From contig CAMVBP010000019.1 of the NCBI GenBank assembly GCA_947165795.1, positions 1 to 16,000 on the forward strand: a stretch of DNA of 16,000 bases, in the 5' to 3' direction. The position numbers and the translations under genes are program-made. Of this stretch, positions 1 through 6,476 are shown piece by piece. The notes under the pieces were generated by a model. It was not told the DNA's origin and did not search any database. It worked only from the letters and a program-made list of their open reading frames with translations. Each line of letters opens with the position of its first letter. Position 1 is the stretch's first letter. Origin of the DNA: an uncultured Treponema sp. (GTDB lineage: Bacteria > Spirochaetota > Spirochaetia > Treponematales > Treponemataceae).

Positions 1-188
1 CTTAAAGCCGTACATGGATTTAAGGTTGTAATTTCGTTTGTAATGGTAAAATGCATGGAAATGATGTCTTTTTCCTTAAGGCCGTTCATTTCGATTATTT
101 TATTTATCATGCGGCATACATATTCCGTAATTTCTTCTTTTGTGTTTTCACAGCAGACTGCGCCGCGTATTCCGGTTATTTTTTTCAT
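1..188 (-). CDS. aroH: Chorismate mutase, AroH type (3' end beyond window)
   Basis: Only the first 62 codons plus part of the next are in the window; the gene runs off the left edge. The protein opens MKKITGIRGAVCCENTKEEI and continues to a block reading FTITNEITTLNPCTAL. Both match the trimeric AroH family, in which a GIRGA start supplies an active-site Arg (Arg7 in B. subtilis, Arg8 here) and a mid-protein segment reads like SATPDLxAxFPAKAAR. The family converts chorismate to prephenate for Phe/Tyr synthesis in the cytoplasm. The ATG at 188-186 is preceded by a strong Shine-Dalgarno and a good promoter in the gap after the upstream gene, so it is probably transcribed on its own. The other catalytic residues (Glu78, Arg90 in B. 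subtilis) lie outside the window. Confidence 0.82.
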   Translation of the reverse strand, partial: MKKITGIRGAVCCENTKEEITEYVCRMINKIIEMNGLKEKDIISMHFTITNEITTLNPCTAL

Positions 189-193
189 TTTTA

Positions 194-200
194 CCACCCT
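194..200 (-). promoter_or_regulatory. Ribosome binding site of aroH
   Basis: On the minus strand AGGGTGG lies 5 bases before the ATG at 188. It is a strong Shine-Dalgarno and settles the aroH start. It contrasts with the SPFH-like gene just upstream, which has none. Confidence 0.75.
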
Positions 201-205
201 ATTCT

Positions 206-235
206 ATTTTATTGCGATTTACAGTGAATTTTCAA
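206..235 (-). promoter_or_regulatory. Putative sigma-70 type promoter of aroH
   Basis: Minus strand: TTGAAA (235-230), an 18-base spacer, then TAAAAT (211-206). The predicted transcription start is near 199, giving a leader of about 10 bases that just holds the Shine-Dalgarno. The -35 overlaps the last codons of the upstream gene. Seen by eye; in AT-rich DNA such matches can be chance. Confidence 0.5.
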
Positions 236-896
236 TAATCGTATTTATAGACTCTTTTGAGCCGGATATTACTTTATTCCTTACGTATTCATAAAGTTCA
301 AAATCTGGAATTTCATATGAAGTTACAGAAAATACAGATAGTTCAATCCACGGGCATTCTTCATAAAGTTTTAAGCTTCTGTATAAATCTTCTCTTCTTA
401 TCTGTTCAGGCCTGAAAGAGCTTGAAGAAGCGGCTTTTTTTAGATAATAATCTGCGGCTCTTTGAGCTATCAAACTGGCACACTGTTCAATATATTGATT
501 TAGAGATTCCTGATCCTTAATTATATTGTCCTGCATCAGACTGCATAAACCTTCTGCAGATACTGTAAGCGATAAATTGAATTCCAGACTGTAAGAGAAA
601 TTGTAATCTTTTCCAAGCTCTGAATAATACTGACTTGATGGAAGTGAGCCTGAAATTGTCTTTGAAATATTTAAAGGTTCGATTGAATAAATAACTAAGC
701 GGGCATTTGAAGGAAGCAGAAATTCCTTGTACCACGAAAAAACTCCGTTCTGTACCGGAGTTTGTGAAATCCCGCCTGTTTTAGAAACTACAACACCGGC
801 ATATCCCGGTTTTATACGGAACTGTGTCCATCCTACAAAAAAAACTGCAGAAAAGAATACAGCAAGTATCATAAGACACAAAAAAAATCGTTTCAT
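219..896 (-). CDS. Membrane-anchored SPFH/Band-7-like protein (tentative)
   Basis: A 225-residue protein with an N-terminal hydrophobic segment (about residues 3-23) that should act as an uncleaved anchor, followed by a soluble domain outside the cytoplasm. Just after the anchor comes FRIKPGYAGVVVSKTGG, which resembles the opening strand of SPFH/Band-7 domains (xVxPGxxGVVxxxGG). A later LPSSQYY and a long helical section (about 125-165) are also compatible with that fold. The SPFH call rests on this local resemblance only; the protein is shorter than stomatins or HflK/C and could be a lineage-specific family. I chose the ATG at 896 rather than an in-frame start at 959, because the latter overlaps the divergent gene and would bury the hydrophobic anchor behind 21 extra residues. 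No Shine-Dalgarno precedes 896; the promoter abuts the start codon. Confidence 0.6.
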   Translation of the reverse strand: MKRFFLCLMILAVFFSAVFFVGWTQFRIKPGYAGVVVSKTGGISQTPVQNGVFSWYKEFLLPSNARLVIYSIEPLNISKTISGSLPSSQYYSELGKDYNFSYSLEFNLSLTVSAEGLCSLMQDNIIKDQESLNQYIEQCASLIAQRAADYYLKKAASSSSFRPEQIRREDLYRSLKLYEECPWIELSVFSVTSYEIPDFELYEYVRNKVISGSKESINTIIENSL

Positions 897-899
897 GAC

Positions 900-928
900 T
901 TGATAGTATATCAGTTTAAGCCGATAAT
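900..928 (+). promoter_or_regulatory. Putative promoter of the 938-2712 operon, -10 abutting the ATG
   Basis: Plus strand: TTGATA (900-905), a 17-base spacer, GATAAT (923-928), then 9 bases to the ATG at 938. There is no Shine-Dalgarno in those 9 bases, so the transcript would be leaderless or nearly so. Polymerase could not occupy this and the opposing promoter together. Confidence 0.5.
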
Positions 929-934
929 CATCAA
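905..934 (-). promoter_or_regulatory. Putative promoter of the SPFH-like gene, -10 abutting the ATG
   Basis: Minus strand: TTGATG (934-929), an 18-base spacer, TATACT (910-905), then only 8 bases to the ATG at 896. The predicted start of transcription falls at or within a base or two of the start codon, implying a leaderless mRNA. It overlaps the divergent promoter almost entirely. Confidence 0.5.
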
Positions 935-937
935 GTA

Positions 938-1324
938 ATGAAAAAAAAATCTGCAGCAAAAAATAAGGTTAAATATCAGAGAAAGATTATCTCCAATGTA
1001 AGAACTTATAAGTTAATGATGTTATTTGATCTTACATTAATCTTTTTCAGCCTTATTATGCTTTTGCTGTACATAGTCGGAAATTATCAGACATTTTTGG
1101 ACACAACCCAAAAGATTATTTTAAATACTCTTTCATACAGTTCTCTTCTGGCAACTGCAATTTCAATAATTCTTGTTTTAGAAACTTTTATAAAAATATT
1201 TACCGAAAAAAAACATTTCAGGAATATAATCAATCTGATTTTTTTAATTGCATCAATAATTATCTGTTTGATTGAATTGGGATTTTCGAGTACTATAAAC
1301 TTTGTTTCGGCAGGTTTACAATGA
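938..1324 (+). CDS. Small three-helix membrane protein, unknown function
   Basis: A 128-residue protein with a very basic N-terminus (residues 1-16 carry eight Lys/Arg) and three clear hydrophobic segments at about 26-48, 66-87 and 96-117. The positive-inside rule places the N-terminus in the cytoplasm. I recognise no family. Its stop overlaps the start of the CCA-enzyme gene by ATGA (1321-1324), so the two are almost certainly co-transcribed and translationally coupled. The ATG at 938 lies 9 bases after a -10 box and has no Shine-Dalgarno. A later Met at residue 27 is possible but would remove the basic tail and start inside the first membrane segment. Confidence 0.7.
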   Translation: MKKKSAAKNKVKYQRKIISNVRTYKLMMLFDLTLIFFSLIMLLLYIVGNYQTFLDTTQKIILNTLSYSSLLATAISIILVLETFIKIFTEKKHFRNIINLIFLIASIIICLIELGFSSTINFVSAGLQ

Positions 1325-2712
1325 CAAAAAAAGTTGAATTACCTTCAATCCTACATAAATTCTATTCTGTATTTGAAGAAAACGGATTTAAAGCCTATCT
1401 GGTAGGCGGCGCGGTTCGTGATATTTTTTTAAATAAAAAGGCTTCGGATTATGATGTCGCAACAAATGCAACTCCTCAGGATGTAATAAAACTTTTTAAA
1501 TTTGTTGTTCCTACAGGAATCGAGCACGGAACCGTTACTGTTCACTTTATGGGAAATGAAATTGAGGTAACGACATTCAGAACAGAAGCCGGTTATTCAG
1601 ACGGACGTCACCCCGATTCTGTAAATTATGCTGCAACAATTGAAGAAGATCTTGCCCGCCGTGATTTTACAATGAACGCAATTGCAGTTAATCTTCAGGA
1701 TAATTCAATTGTAGATCCTTATGGAGGAATTGAAGACATTAAAAAGCAGGTTATAAGAACTGTTGGCGATCCTAATGAACGTTTTCTTGAAGACGGACTT
1801 CGTCCTGTCCGCGCAATCCGCTTTGCTTCCAAATTAAATTTTAAGATTGAAGAAAATACCTTTAAAAGCCTTTCTGATGAAAATGTTCTTAAAAAAACAG
1901 CTTCAATTTCGGTAGAAAGATTCCGCGATGAATTTATGAAAATTCTTGCTGCGGAAAAGCCGAGTGTTGGCCTTAAACTGCTTGAAGAAACCGGAATATT
2001 AAAGATTTTTATTCCTGAATTAATTAACTGCAGGAACTGCATTCAGAAAGATGACCGCGGCTATCATGTTTTTGATGTTCTTGATCATCTTATTTATGCC
2101 TGCGACGGTGCTCCTAAGGATAATCCTGCGGTTCGTCTGGCTGCCCTTTTACATGATATTGGAAAGCTACAGGCGCGGACAGAACGTACGGAAAATGGTT
2201 TGTCCATTGTAAATTTTTATAGTCATGAAGTTTATTCAGAAACAATTACAAAAGAGATTATGACAAGACTGAAGTTTTCTAACGCAGAAATTAATAAAGT
2301 CTGTCTTCTTGTAAAAAATCATATGTTTCATTATACAAAGGACTGGACGAGTTCTGCCATAAGACGCTTTCTTGTTAAAGTCGGTTACGAAAATGTAGAT
2401 GATTTGTGTTCATTAAGAATTGCTGATATGTACGGAAAATACAACAAAGAAGTTTCCTATAAAGACAGCGCCGAATGTGATCTTCTGCTTGAATTAAAAG
2501 ACCGTATCAAAGAAATTCAGTTACGAAATGAAGCACTTTCCCTAAAAGACCTTAAAGTAAACGGAAAAGATTTAATGAATATGGGAATTCCTGCAGGCAA
2601 AAAAATAGGTGTTATACTTAATGAACTTTTAGAAACTGTTCTGGAAGATCCTGCTATGAATGACAAAGAAAAGCTTTTAAAAATTGCAGGAAACCTTAAT
2701 TCTCTGTATTAA
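1321..2712 (+). CDS. cca: CCA tRNA nucleotidyltransferase / poly(A) polymerase family, with HD domain
   Basis: A 463-residue class II nucleotidyltransferase. In order: the GG motif with basic residue (GGAVRD, residues 29-34), the metal-binding DxD (DYD, 43-45), RRDFTMNA (113-120), and the ERFLEDGLRPVRAIRF block (153-168), which in CCA enzymes begins the nucleotide-selecting region. A C-terminal HD phosphohydrolase domain follows with LLHDIGK (His278-Asp279) and more His residues downstream. Enzymes of this kind build or repair the CCA end of tRNAs in the cytoplasm; close relatives add only CC, only A, or act as poly(A) polymerases, and sequence reading alone does not separate these. The length and the HD domain suit a bacterial CCA-type enzyme. 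The start overlaps the preceding membrane-protein gene by ATGA. Confidence 0.9.
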   Translation: MTKKVELPSILHKFYSVFEENGFKAYLVGGAVRDIFLNKKASDYDVATNATPQDVIKLFKFVVPTGIEHGTVTVHFMGNEIEVTTFRTEAGYSDGRHPDSVNYAATIEEDLARRDFTMNAIAVNLQDNSIVDPYGGIEDIKKQVIRTVGDPNERFLEDGLRPVRAIRFASKLNFKIEENTFKSLSDENVLKKTASISVERFRDEFMKILAAEKPSVGLKLLEETGILKIFIPELINCRNCIQKDDRGYHVFDVLDHLIYACDGAPKDNPAVRLAALLHDIGKLQARTERTENGLSIVNFYSHEVYSETITKEIMTRLKFSNAEINKVCLLVKNHMFHYTKDWTSSAIRRFLVKVGYENVDDLCSLRIADMYGKYNKEVSYKDSAECDLLLELKDRIKEIQLRNEALSLKDLKVNGKDLMNMGIPAGKKIGVILNELLETVLEDPAMNDKEKLLKIAGNLNSLY

Positions 2713-2742
2713 TTATTTTACAGTTTAATAAATCATCTTAGC

Positions 2743-2768
2743 AAAAATGCATTAACTAAAATGTTTTT
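2743..2768. terminator. Possible weak hairpin between convergent genes
   Basis: AAAAA(tg)CATT, a 6-base loop, then AATGTTTTT: nine pairs with a two-base bulge, nearly all A-T. It lies between the cca stop and the MATE stop and could serve both strands, but it has little GC and no separate U-tract, so it is a poor terminator candidate. Confidence 0.22.
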
Positions 2769-4128
2769 ATTCCGAGCCAGCCAGTTTTTCTTCAAACTCT
2801 TTTATGTATTTTCTGTAGAAAATTAAGTTTACTATGAATGTTAATATCCAGGAAATCGGATAAGACAGGAAAATGACTGTCGGCGTATGAAAATACTGAA
2901 TCCTGAAAATTGTAAAAAGCCATATTATTCTAAAAATGCAGGCGCCGCTTAAAGAAGAAATTACCGGCATTAGCGAATGCCCTATTCCGCGGATTATATT
3001 TGCCATGGAATCCATCATTCCGCATAAGAAATATGTAGACATAATTACTGCAAGTCGAATCATTCCGGCTTCAATTACATCAGGTTCTTTTGTAAATATT
3101 CCAATGAGCGGACGGCCGAATATATAAGCGGCTGCACTCATTACGCCGCCTATTACAATGATAGAGGCCTGTGCAGTCCATACAACTTTCTTAATGCGCT
3201 CAGGCTTTTTTGCACCTGCGTTCTGTGAGCAGAAAGTCAATCCGCCCTGCGAAAATCCGTTCATTGAGGTGTAAATAAAGCCTTCAATATTTACTACCGC
3301 AGAGTTTCCTGCAATCATAATTTTTCCAAATGAGTTTACTGAAGACTGAATTATTACATTTGAAAAAGAAAACATTATTCCCTGAAAACCTGCCGGTAAA
3401 CCGACCTTTACAATTTTTGCAAGAATCTGAGGCGTAAGCTTTAGTTTGCGGATATTTAAATGAAAATCATCCTGTTCTGTAAGAAGGATTATAATTACAC
3501 TTACTGCAGAAAGCGACTGGGATATTACAGTTGCGTAGGCAACTCCCGAAACTCCCATATTGAATTTAATTACAAAAAGAAGGTTCAGTAAAAGATTTAT
3601 GATTCCCGCAAGAAACAGAATGAAAAGCGTTCGTAAAGTATCACCTTTTGAACGTAATAATGCGCTTCCAAAGTTATAAACCATTGTTGCTGTTATTCCG
3701 GCAAAGTAAATCCTCAGATAAGTTGCAGCAAGTTCCAGAACTTCGGGCGGACACTGCATAAGGCTCAAAATAAAGGTCGCCCCGAAAATTCCGACAACAG
3801 TTAAAATAATTCCGCTTAAAAAGGAAAGTAAAATTGCAGTGTGAACCGTATCCTGAAGTTCTTTTGATTTTCCTGCTCCAAAAAAATGAGAAGCAACGAC
3901 ATTTGTTCCTATAGAAAGTCCCGTAAAAAGATTAATAAGCAGATTAATTAAAGAACCTGTAGAACCTACTGCAGCAAGAGATTCGTAACCTGCATAACGT
4001 CCGACTACAACTACGTCGGCTGCATTAAAAAGTAACTGCAGTAAATTTGAGAAAATTAAAGGAATTGAAAATTGAAGAAGCTTTCCAAGAATGGAACCTT
4101 CTGTCATATTTATCTGATTATTTTTCAT
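2767..4128 (-). CDS. MATE family multidrug/metabolite efflux transporter
   Basis: A 453-residue, very hydrophobic protein with about 12 membrane segments in two homologous halves. The N-terminal segment is typical of MATE proteins: a polar lead of about 12 residues, then FSIPLIFSNLLQLLFNAADV, then VVGRYAG and LAAVGSTGSL. The segment FTGLSIGTNVVASHFFGAGK (third helix and loop) is the family's usual signature. MATE proteins expel organic cations, drugs or metabolites across the inner membrane using Na+ or H+ gradients; the substrate cannot be read here. The start at 4128 overlaps the last 11 bases of the small upstream gene, so the two form an operon with likely translational coupling; the Shine-Dalgarno is weak. 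A second Met at residue 8 is possible. The gene converges on cca with 54 bases between stops. Confidence 0.93.
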   Translation of the reverse strand: MKNNQINMTEGSILGKLLQFSIPLIFSNLLQLLFNAADVVVVGRYAGYESLAAVGSTGSLINLLINLFTGLSIGTNVVASHFFGAGKSKELQDTVHTAILLSFLSGIILTVVGIFGATFILSLMQCPPEVLELAATYLRIYFAGITATMVYNFGSALLRSKGDTLRTLFILFLAGIINLLLNLLFVIKFNMGVSGVAYATVISQSLSAVSVIIILLTEQDDFHLNIRKLKLTPQILAKIVKVGLPAGFQGIMFSFSNVIIQSSVNSFGKIMIAGNSAVVNIEGFIYTSMNGFSQGGLTFCSQNAGAKKPERIKKVVWTAQASIIVIGGVMSAAAYIFGRPLIGIFTKEPDVIEAGMIRLAVIMSTYFLCGMMDSMANIIRGIGHSLMPVISSLSGACIFRIIWLFTIFRIQYFHTPTVIFLSYPISWILTFIVNLIFYRKYIKEFEEKLAGSE

Positions 4129-4348
4129 CTAAATCTTCGAGCATATCCTTAAAAAAATGATTATCTATTTTGGCTTCATTCATTAAACTTCCATAGGAAT
4201 CATATTTTTTTCCTTCAAAAGTTCTGCCGAAAACAATATAATCTTTTCCATTTTCAGTATCGTAAGTAAGGGAATAAGTTTTTCCTTTGTAAACAAATTC
4301 CATCTCTTTTTTTGCCTGTAAACGGAATATAAATTCTTCTTTAGTCAT
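4118..4348 (-). CDS. Small soluble protein of unknown function (76 aa)
   Basis: Begins MTKEEFIFRLQAKKEMEF and ends in an acidic tail (DMLEDLDEK). The middle, with a GKTYSLTYD strand followed by a GKDYIVFGRTF strand and a helical end, looks like a small alpha/beta fold with a beta hairpin. No signal peptide or membrane segment is present. I recognise no family. I chose the ATG at 4348 over in-frame Met codons at 4384 and 4357: those lie across or inside the promoter, and 4348 sits 7 bases after the -10 box. It is the first gene of a unit with the MATE exporter, which its stop overlaps by 11 bases, so a regulatory or accessory role is conceivable but unsupported by homology. Confidence 0.68.
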   Translation of the reverse strand: MTKEEFIFRLQAKKEMEFVYKGKTYSLTYDTENGKDYIVFGRTFEGKKYDSYGSLMNEAKIDNHFFKDMLEDLDEK

Positions 4349-4355
4349 AGTCCGC

Positions 4356-4384
4356 ATTTTACTGTATGCTAAAATCAAATTCAA
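4356..4384 (-). promoter_or_regulatory. Putative promoter of the 76-aa gene and MATE operon
   Basis: Minus strand: TTGAAT (4384-4379), a 17-base spacer, TAAAAT (4361-4356), then 7 bases (GCGGACT) to the ATG at 4348. The predicted transcription start coincides with the start codon; a leaderless mRNA is implied. Confidence 0.5.
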
Positions 4385-4393
4385 TGATATAAT
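4385..4393 (+). promoter_or_regulatory. Extended -10 promoter of the MoxR operon
   Basis: TGATATAAT is a full consensus extended -10 element (TGnTATAAT). The -35 at 17-base spacing (4365-4370, TATGCT) is poor, as extended -10 promoters allow. Only 6 bases separate the -10 from the ATG at 4400, so the mRNA would start at or about the A of the start codon. The element directly abuts the -35 of the divergent promoter. Confidence 0.55.
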
Positions 4394-4399
4394 AAATAT

Positions 4400-5353
4400 A
4401 TGTCAAAAATAGAAGAAGTATCTAAAAAAATTAAATCACAAATTCAGACTGTTTATAAAGGAAATCCTAAAATAATTGATAAGGTTCTTTCCTGCTTATT
4501 TTCCGGCGGGCACATTCTTTTGGAAGATGTTCCGGGAACCGGTAAAACTGTTTTAGCAAAGGCTCTTGCCAAATCTACATCGCTTTCTTTTTCGAGAATT
4601 CAGTGTACGCCAGATTTAATGCCTTCTGATGTAACTGGAAGCAGCATTTATCTTGCAAAAGAACAGAATTTTGAATTCAGAAAGGGACCGGTTTTTTCTT
4701 CAATTCTTCTTGTAGATGAATTGAACCGTGCAACACCGCGTACTCAGTCTGCCCTTCTTGAATGTATGGCAGAAAGTCAGGTAAGTGCAGACGGTAACCT
4801 TTACAAATTGGAAAAGCCATTTTTTGTAATTGCGACTCAAAATCCGGTTGAATCGGAAGGTACCTTTCCACTTCCGGAAGCTCAGAAAGACCGTTTTACA
4901 ATGATGCTTTCTTTAGGCTATCCTTCTGCAGAAGATGAAAAATTAATAATTACAAATCAGCGCTCGACCGTTCATCCTGTAGAAAATGTTCAGCCTTGTG
5001 TTTCTAATCAGGACATTTTGGATTGTCAGGAAGAAGCGGTTTCAATTCATGTTGAAGATTCTGTTTTATCTTATATTGTTGAACTTGCAGAAAAAACAAG
5101 AAACGATTCAAGGCTTGCAGCCGGTGTTTCTACTCGTGGAACAATTGCTTTGTATAAAGCGTGCCAGGCTTATGCTGCAATTTCAGGAAGAGATTTTGTA
5201 ACTCCGGAAGATGTTAAGGAGCTTGCAGAAAATGTTTTTGTAAACAGAGTTATTCTTTCCAGTGAATCTGTTTTAAAAGGATTTACTGCTCAATCAATAA
5301 TCAGTGATATTTTGATGCAGGTTCCGATTCCAGAATTTTCTGCCCACGTATAA
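4400..5353 (+). CDS. MoxR-family AAA+ ATPase
   Basis: A 317-residue MoxR-type ATPase of normal length. Walker A is DVPGTGKT (residues 43-50), Walker B LLVDELNRATP (103-113) with Asp106-Glu107, sensor 1 is ATQNP around Asn148, and the PLPEAQKDRF block (157-166) carries the arginine expected near the subunit interface. The C-terminal lid has the STRGT motif near residue 247. These proteins act as hexameric chaperone-like ATPases in the cytoplasm, often remodelling partners encoded beside them. Here it leads an operon with DUF58 and DUF4129-type genes, 34 bases before the DUF58 start. No Shine-Dalgarno precedes the ATG, and the extended -10 promoter ends 6 bases upstream. Confidence 0.93.
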   Translation: MSKIEEVSKKIKSQIQTVYKGNPKIIDKVLSCLFSGGHILLEDVPGTGKTVLAKALAKSTSLSFSRIQCTPDLMPSDVTGSSIYLAKEQNFEFRKGPVFSSILLVDELNRATPRTQSALLECMAESQVSADGNLYKLEKPFFVIATQNPVESEGTFPLPEAQKDRFTMMLSLGYPSAEDEKLIITNQRSTVHPVENVQPCVSNQDILDCQEEAVSIHVEDSVLSYIVELAEKTRNDSRLAAGVSTRGTIALYKACQAYAAISGRDFVTPEDVKELAENVFVNRVILSSESVLKGFTAQSIISDILMQVPIPEFSAHV

Positions 5354-5376
5354 AGGCAAAAAATTAATTGGAAGGC

Positions 5377-5381
5377 AGGAG
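5377..5381 (+). promoter_or_regulatory. Ribosome binding site supporting the TTG start of the DUF58 gene
   Basis: AGGAG lies 6 bases before TTG at 5388. It is the main reason to accept the non-ATG start. Confidence 0.7.
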
Positions 5382-5387
5382 TAAAAC

Positions 5388-6476
5388 TTGATTAAAACAT
5401 CACCGGTTACAAAAACGGCTTTAACGATATGCATAATTTTTTTTCTCATATTTCCCGTTAAAATTGTACAGATTGTATGTCTTGCATTCATTTTTACATT
5501 TCTGTTTTCATATTTGTATTCAAGAAATCTTTTAAAGAATATAGATGCTGTTCATACAATTAAAACATTAAAGCTTGCATGTAACGAAAATTCAGATGTC
5601 ATCCTGTTCCTTAAAAACTATTCATTTTTGCCTGCATTTTTCTGCTATTATTTTGATGAAGCTCCTTTCCTAAGAATTCAAAAGGATAAAAATACAGATA
5701 CCTGTATGCTCCGTCCAAAAGAAAATTTAAGGCTGACCTATAATGTAACAGCTCTGGAACGAGGTTTATTTTCTGCAGGTCCGCTAAAGCTTACTCTTTC
5801 TGATCCTCTCGGTCTGTTCGAAATAAAAAAAATTATTGAAGACAAAACTAAAATTACTGTAAGACCTGCAAGAATAAATTTTCAGACTTTTTTACAGCCG
5901 GGAATTCCAGGCGGCTTTGAAAAAATTATGAATCCGATTTTTGAAGATATTACGCTTCATAAAAGTATAAGGCCGTATAAAAATGGAGACAGCATAAGGC
6001 GTGTAAACTGGCGTGCGAGTGCAAAATGCAATGAGCTTTATATCAATCAATATGACTACACTTATGATGTTCCTGTTTTTGTTTTTTTAAATCTTGCCGA
6101 AGATGATTATCCTTTAAAAGAAATGAGGTGGTATTCAGAAAAGGCAATTGAAATTGCGGCAAGTATAATTTTAACTGCCGGCCTTCATAAGATGCGCTGC
6201 GGTTTTGCAGCTTACAGCGAAGATTTTCCGTTTTTAAAACCAAAGCTTAATCAGACAGATTTTATTCTTGATTTGCTTTCTGTAATTAAAACTACACCCG
6301 GTAAGCTTCCCTATAATTCAATGTTGCAATTTGAAAAAAAACTTCCGTCTGGAACTCTGTTTTATGAAATTGGTCCAAAAGAAGTTGAAACATATTTTAT
6401 AAAATTATCAGCCGGAAACGAAAACTTTAATACTAAAAATCTGAGGATATTAAAAAATGGAAAAGAATTATTTTAG
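5388..6476 (+). CDS. DUF58 domain membrane protein (MoxR partner)
   Basis: A 362-residue protein starting at TTG behind a good AGGAG. Two hydrophobic segments near the N-terminus (about residues 9-40) anchor it. The middle has a beta-rich part resembling the strands before DUF58 domains (LERGLFSAGP, SDPLGLFEIKK). The family core follows at 195-212: RPYKNGDSIRRVNWRASA, matching the RxYxxGDxxRxInWxxSA signature. DUF58 proteins are nearly always encoded next to MoxR and may be its membrane client; the domain has a VWA-like fold. The position usually holding the first Asp of a VWA-like strand reads FVFLNL (Asn235), so metal binding at that site is doubtful. The 3' end overlaps the next gene by 20 bases. 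Confidence 0.88.
   Translation: MIKTSPVTKTALTICIIFFLIFPVKIVQIVCLAFIFTFLFSYLYSRNLLKNIDAVHTIKTLKLACNENSDVILFLKNYSFLPAFFCYYFDEAPFLRIQKDKNTDTCMLRPKENLRLTYNVTALERGLFSAGPLKLTLSDPLGLFEIKKIIEDKTKITVRPARINFQTFLQPGIPGGFEKIMNPIFEDITLHKSIRPYKNGDSIRRVNWRASAKCNELYINQYDYTYDVPVFVFLNLAEDDYPLKEMRWYSEKAIEIAASIILTAGLHKMRCGFAAYSEDFPFLKPKLNQTDFILDLLSVIKTTPGKLPYNSMLQFEKKLPSGTLFYEIGPKEVETYFIKLSAGNENFNTKNLRILKNGKELF

Larger units (their letters stand above)
893..941. repeat. Inverted repeat spanning both divergent starts
   Basis: The arm at 893-904 (TCATGACTTGAT) and the arm at 930-941 (ATCAAGTAATGA) are reverse complements at 11 of 12 positions, with a 25-base centre. Each arm holds one start codon and most of one -35 box. 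Part of the symmetry is forced by having mirror-image promoters, but the ACTTGAT/ATCAAGT core is exact over 7 bases and reaches beyond the -35 hexamers. It may be an operator or just shared promoter elements. Confidence 0.55.

Noticed and set aside
43..294. Plus-strand open frame across the aroH/SPFH-like junction
   Set aside because: It lies antisense to the convincingly homologous aroH start and spans the gene boundary; no Shine-Dalgarno and no recognisable protein.
897..959. Upstream start at 959 for the SPFH-like gene
   Set aside because: It would overlap the divergent gene's first codons and both promoters, and puts 21 residues before a clear hydrophobic anchor. The ATG at 896 fits better.
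4349..4384. Upstream starts at 4384 or 4357 for the 76-aa gene
   Set aside because: The extra codons cover the -35/-10 region and give a sequence unlike the rest of the protein.
5337..5364. Hairpin TTTTcTGCC/GGCAAAAA at the end of the MoxR gene
   Set aside because: The stem is short with a bulge, is followed by an A-tract rather than a U-tract on the coding strand, and lies inside an operon whose genes are closely spaced.
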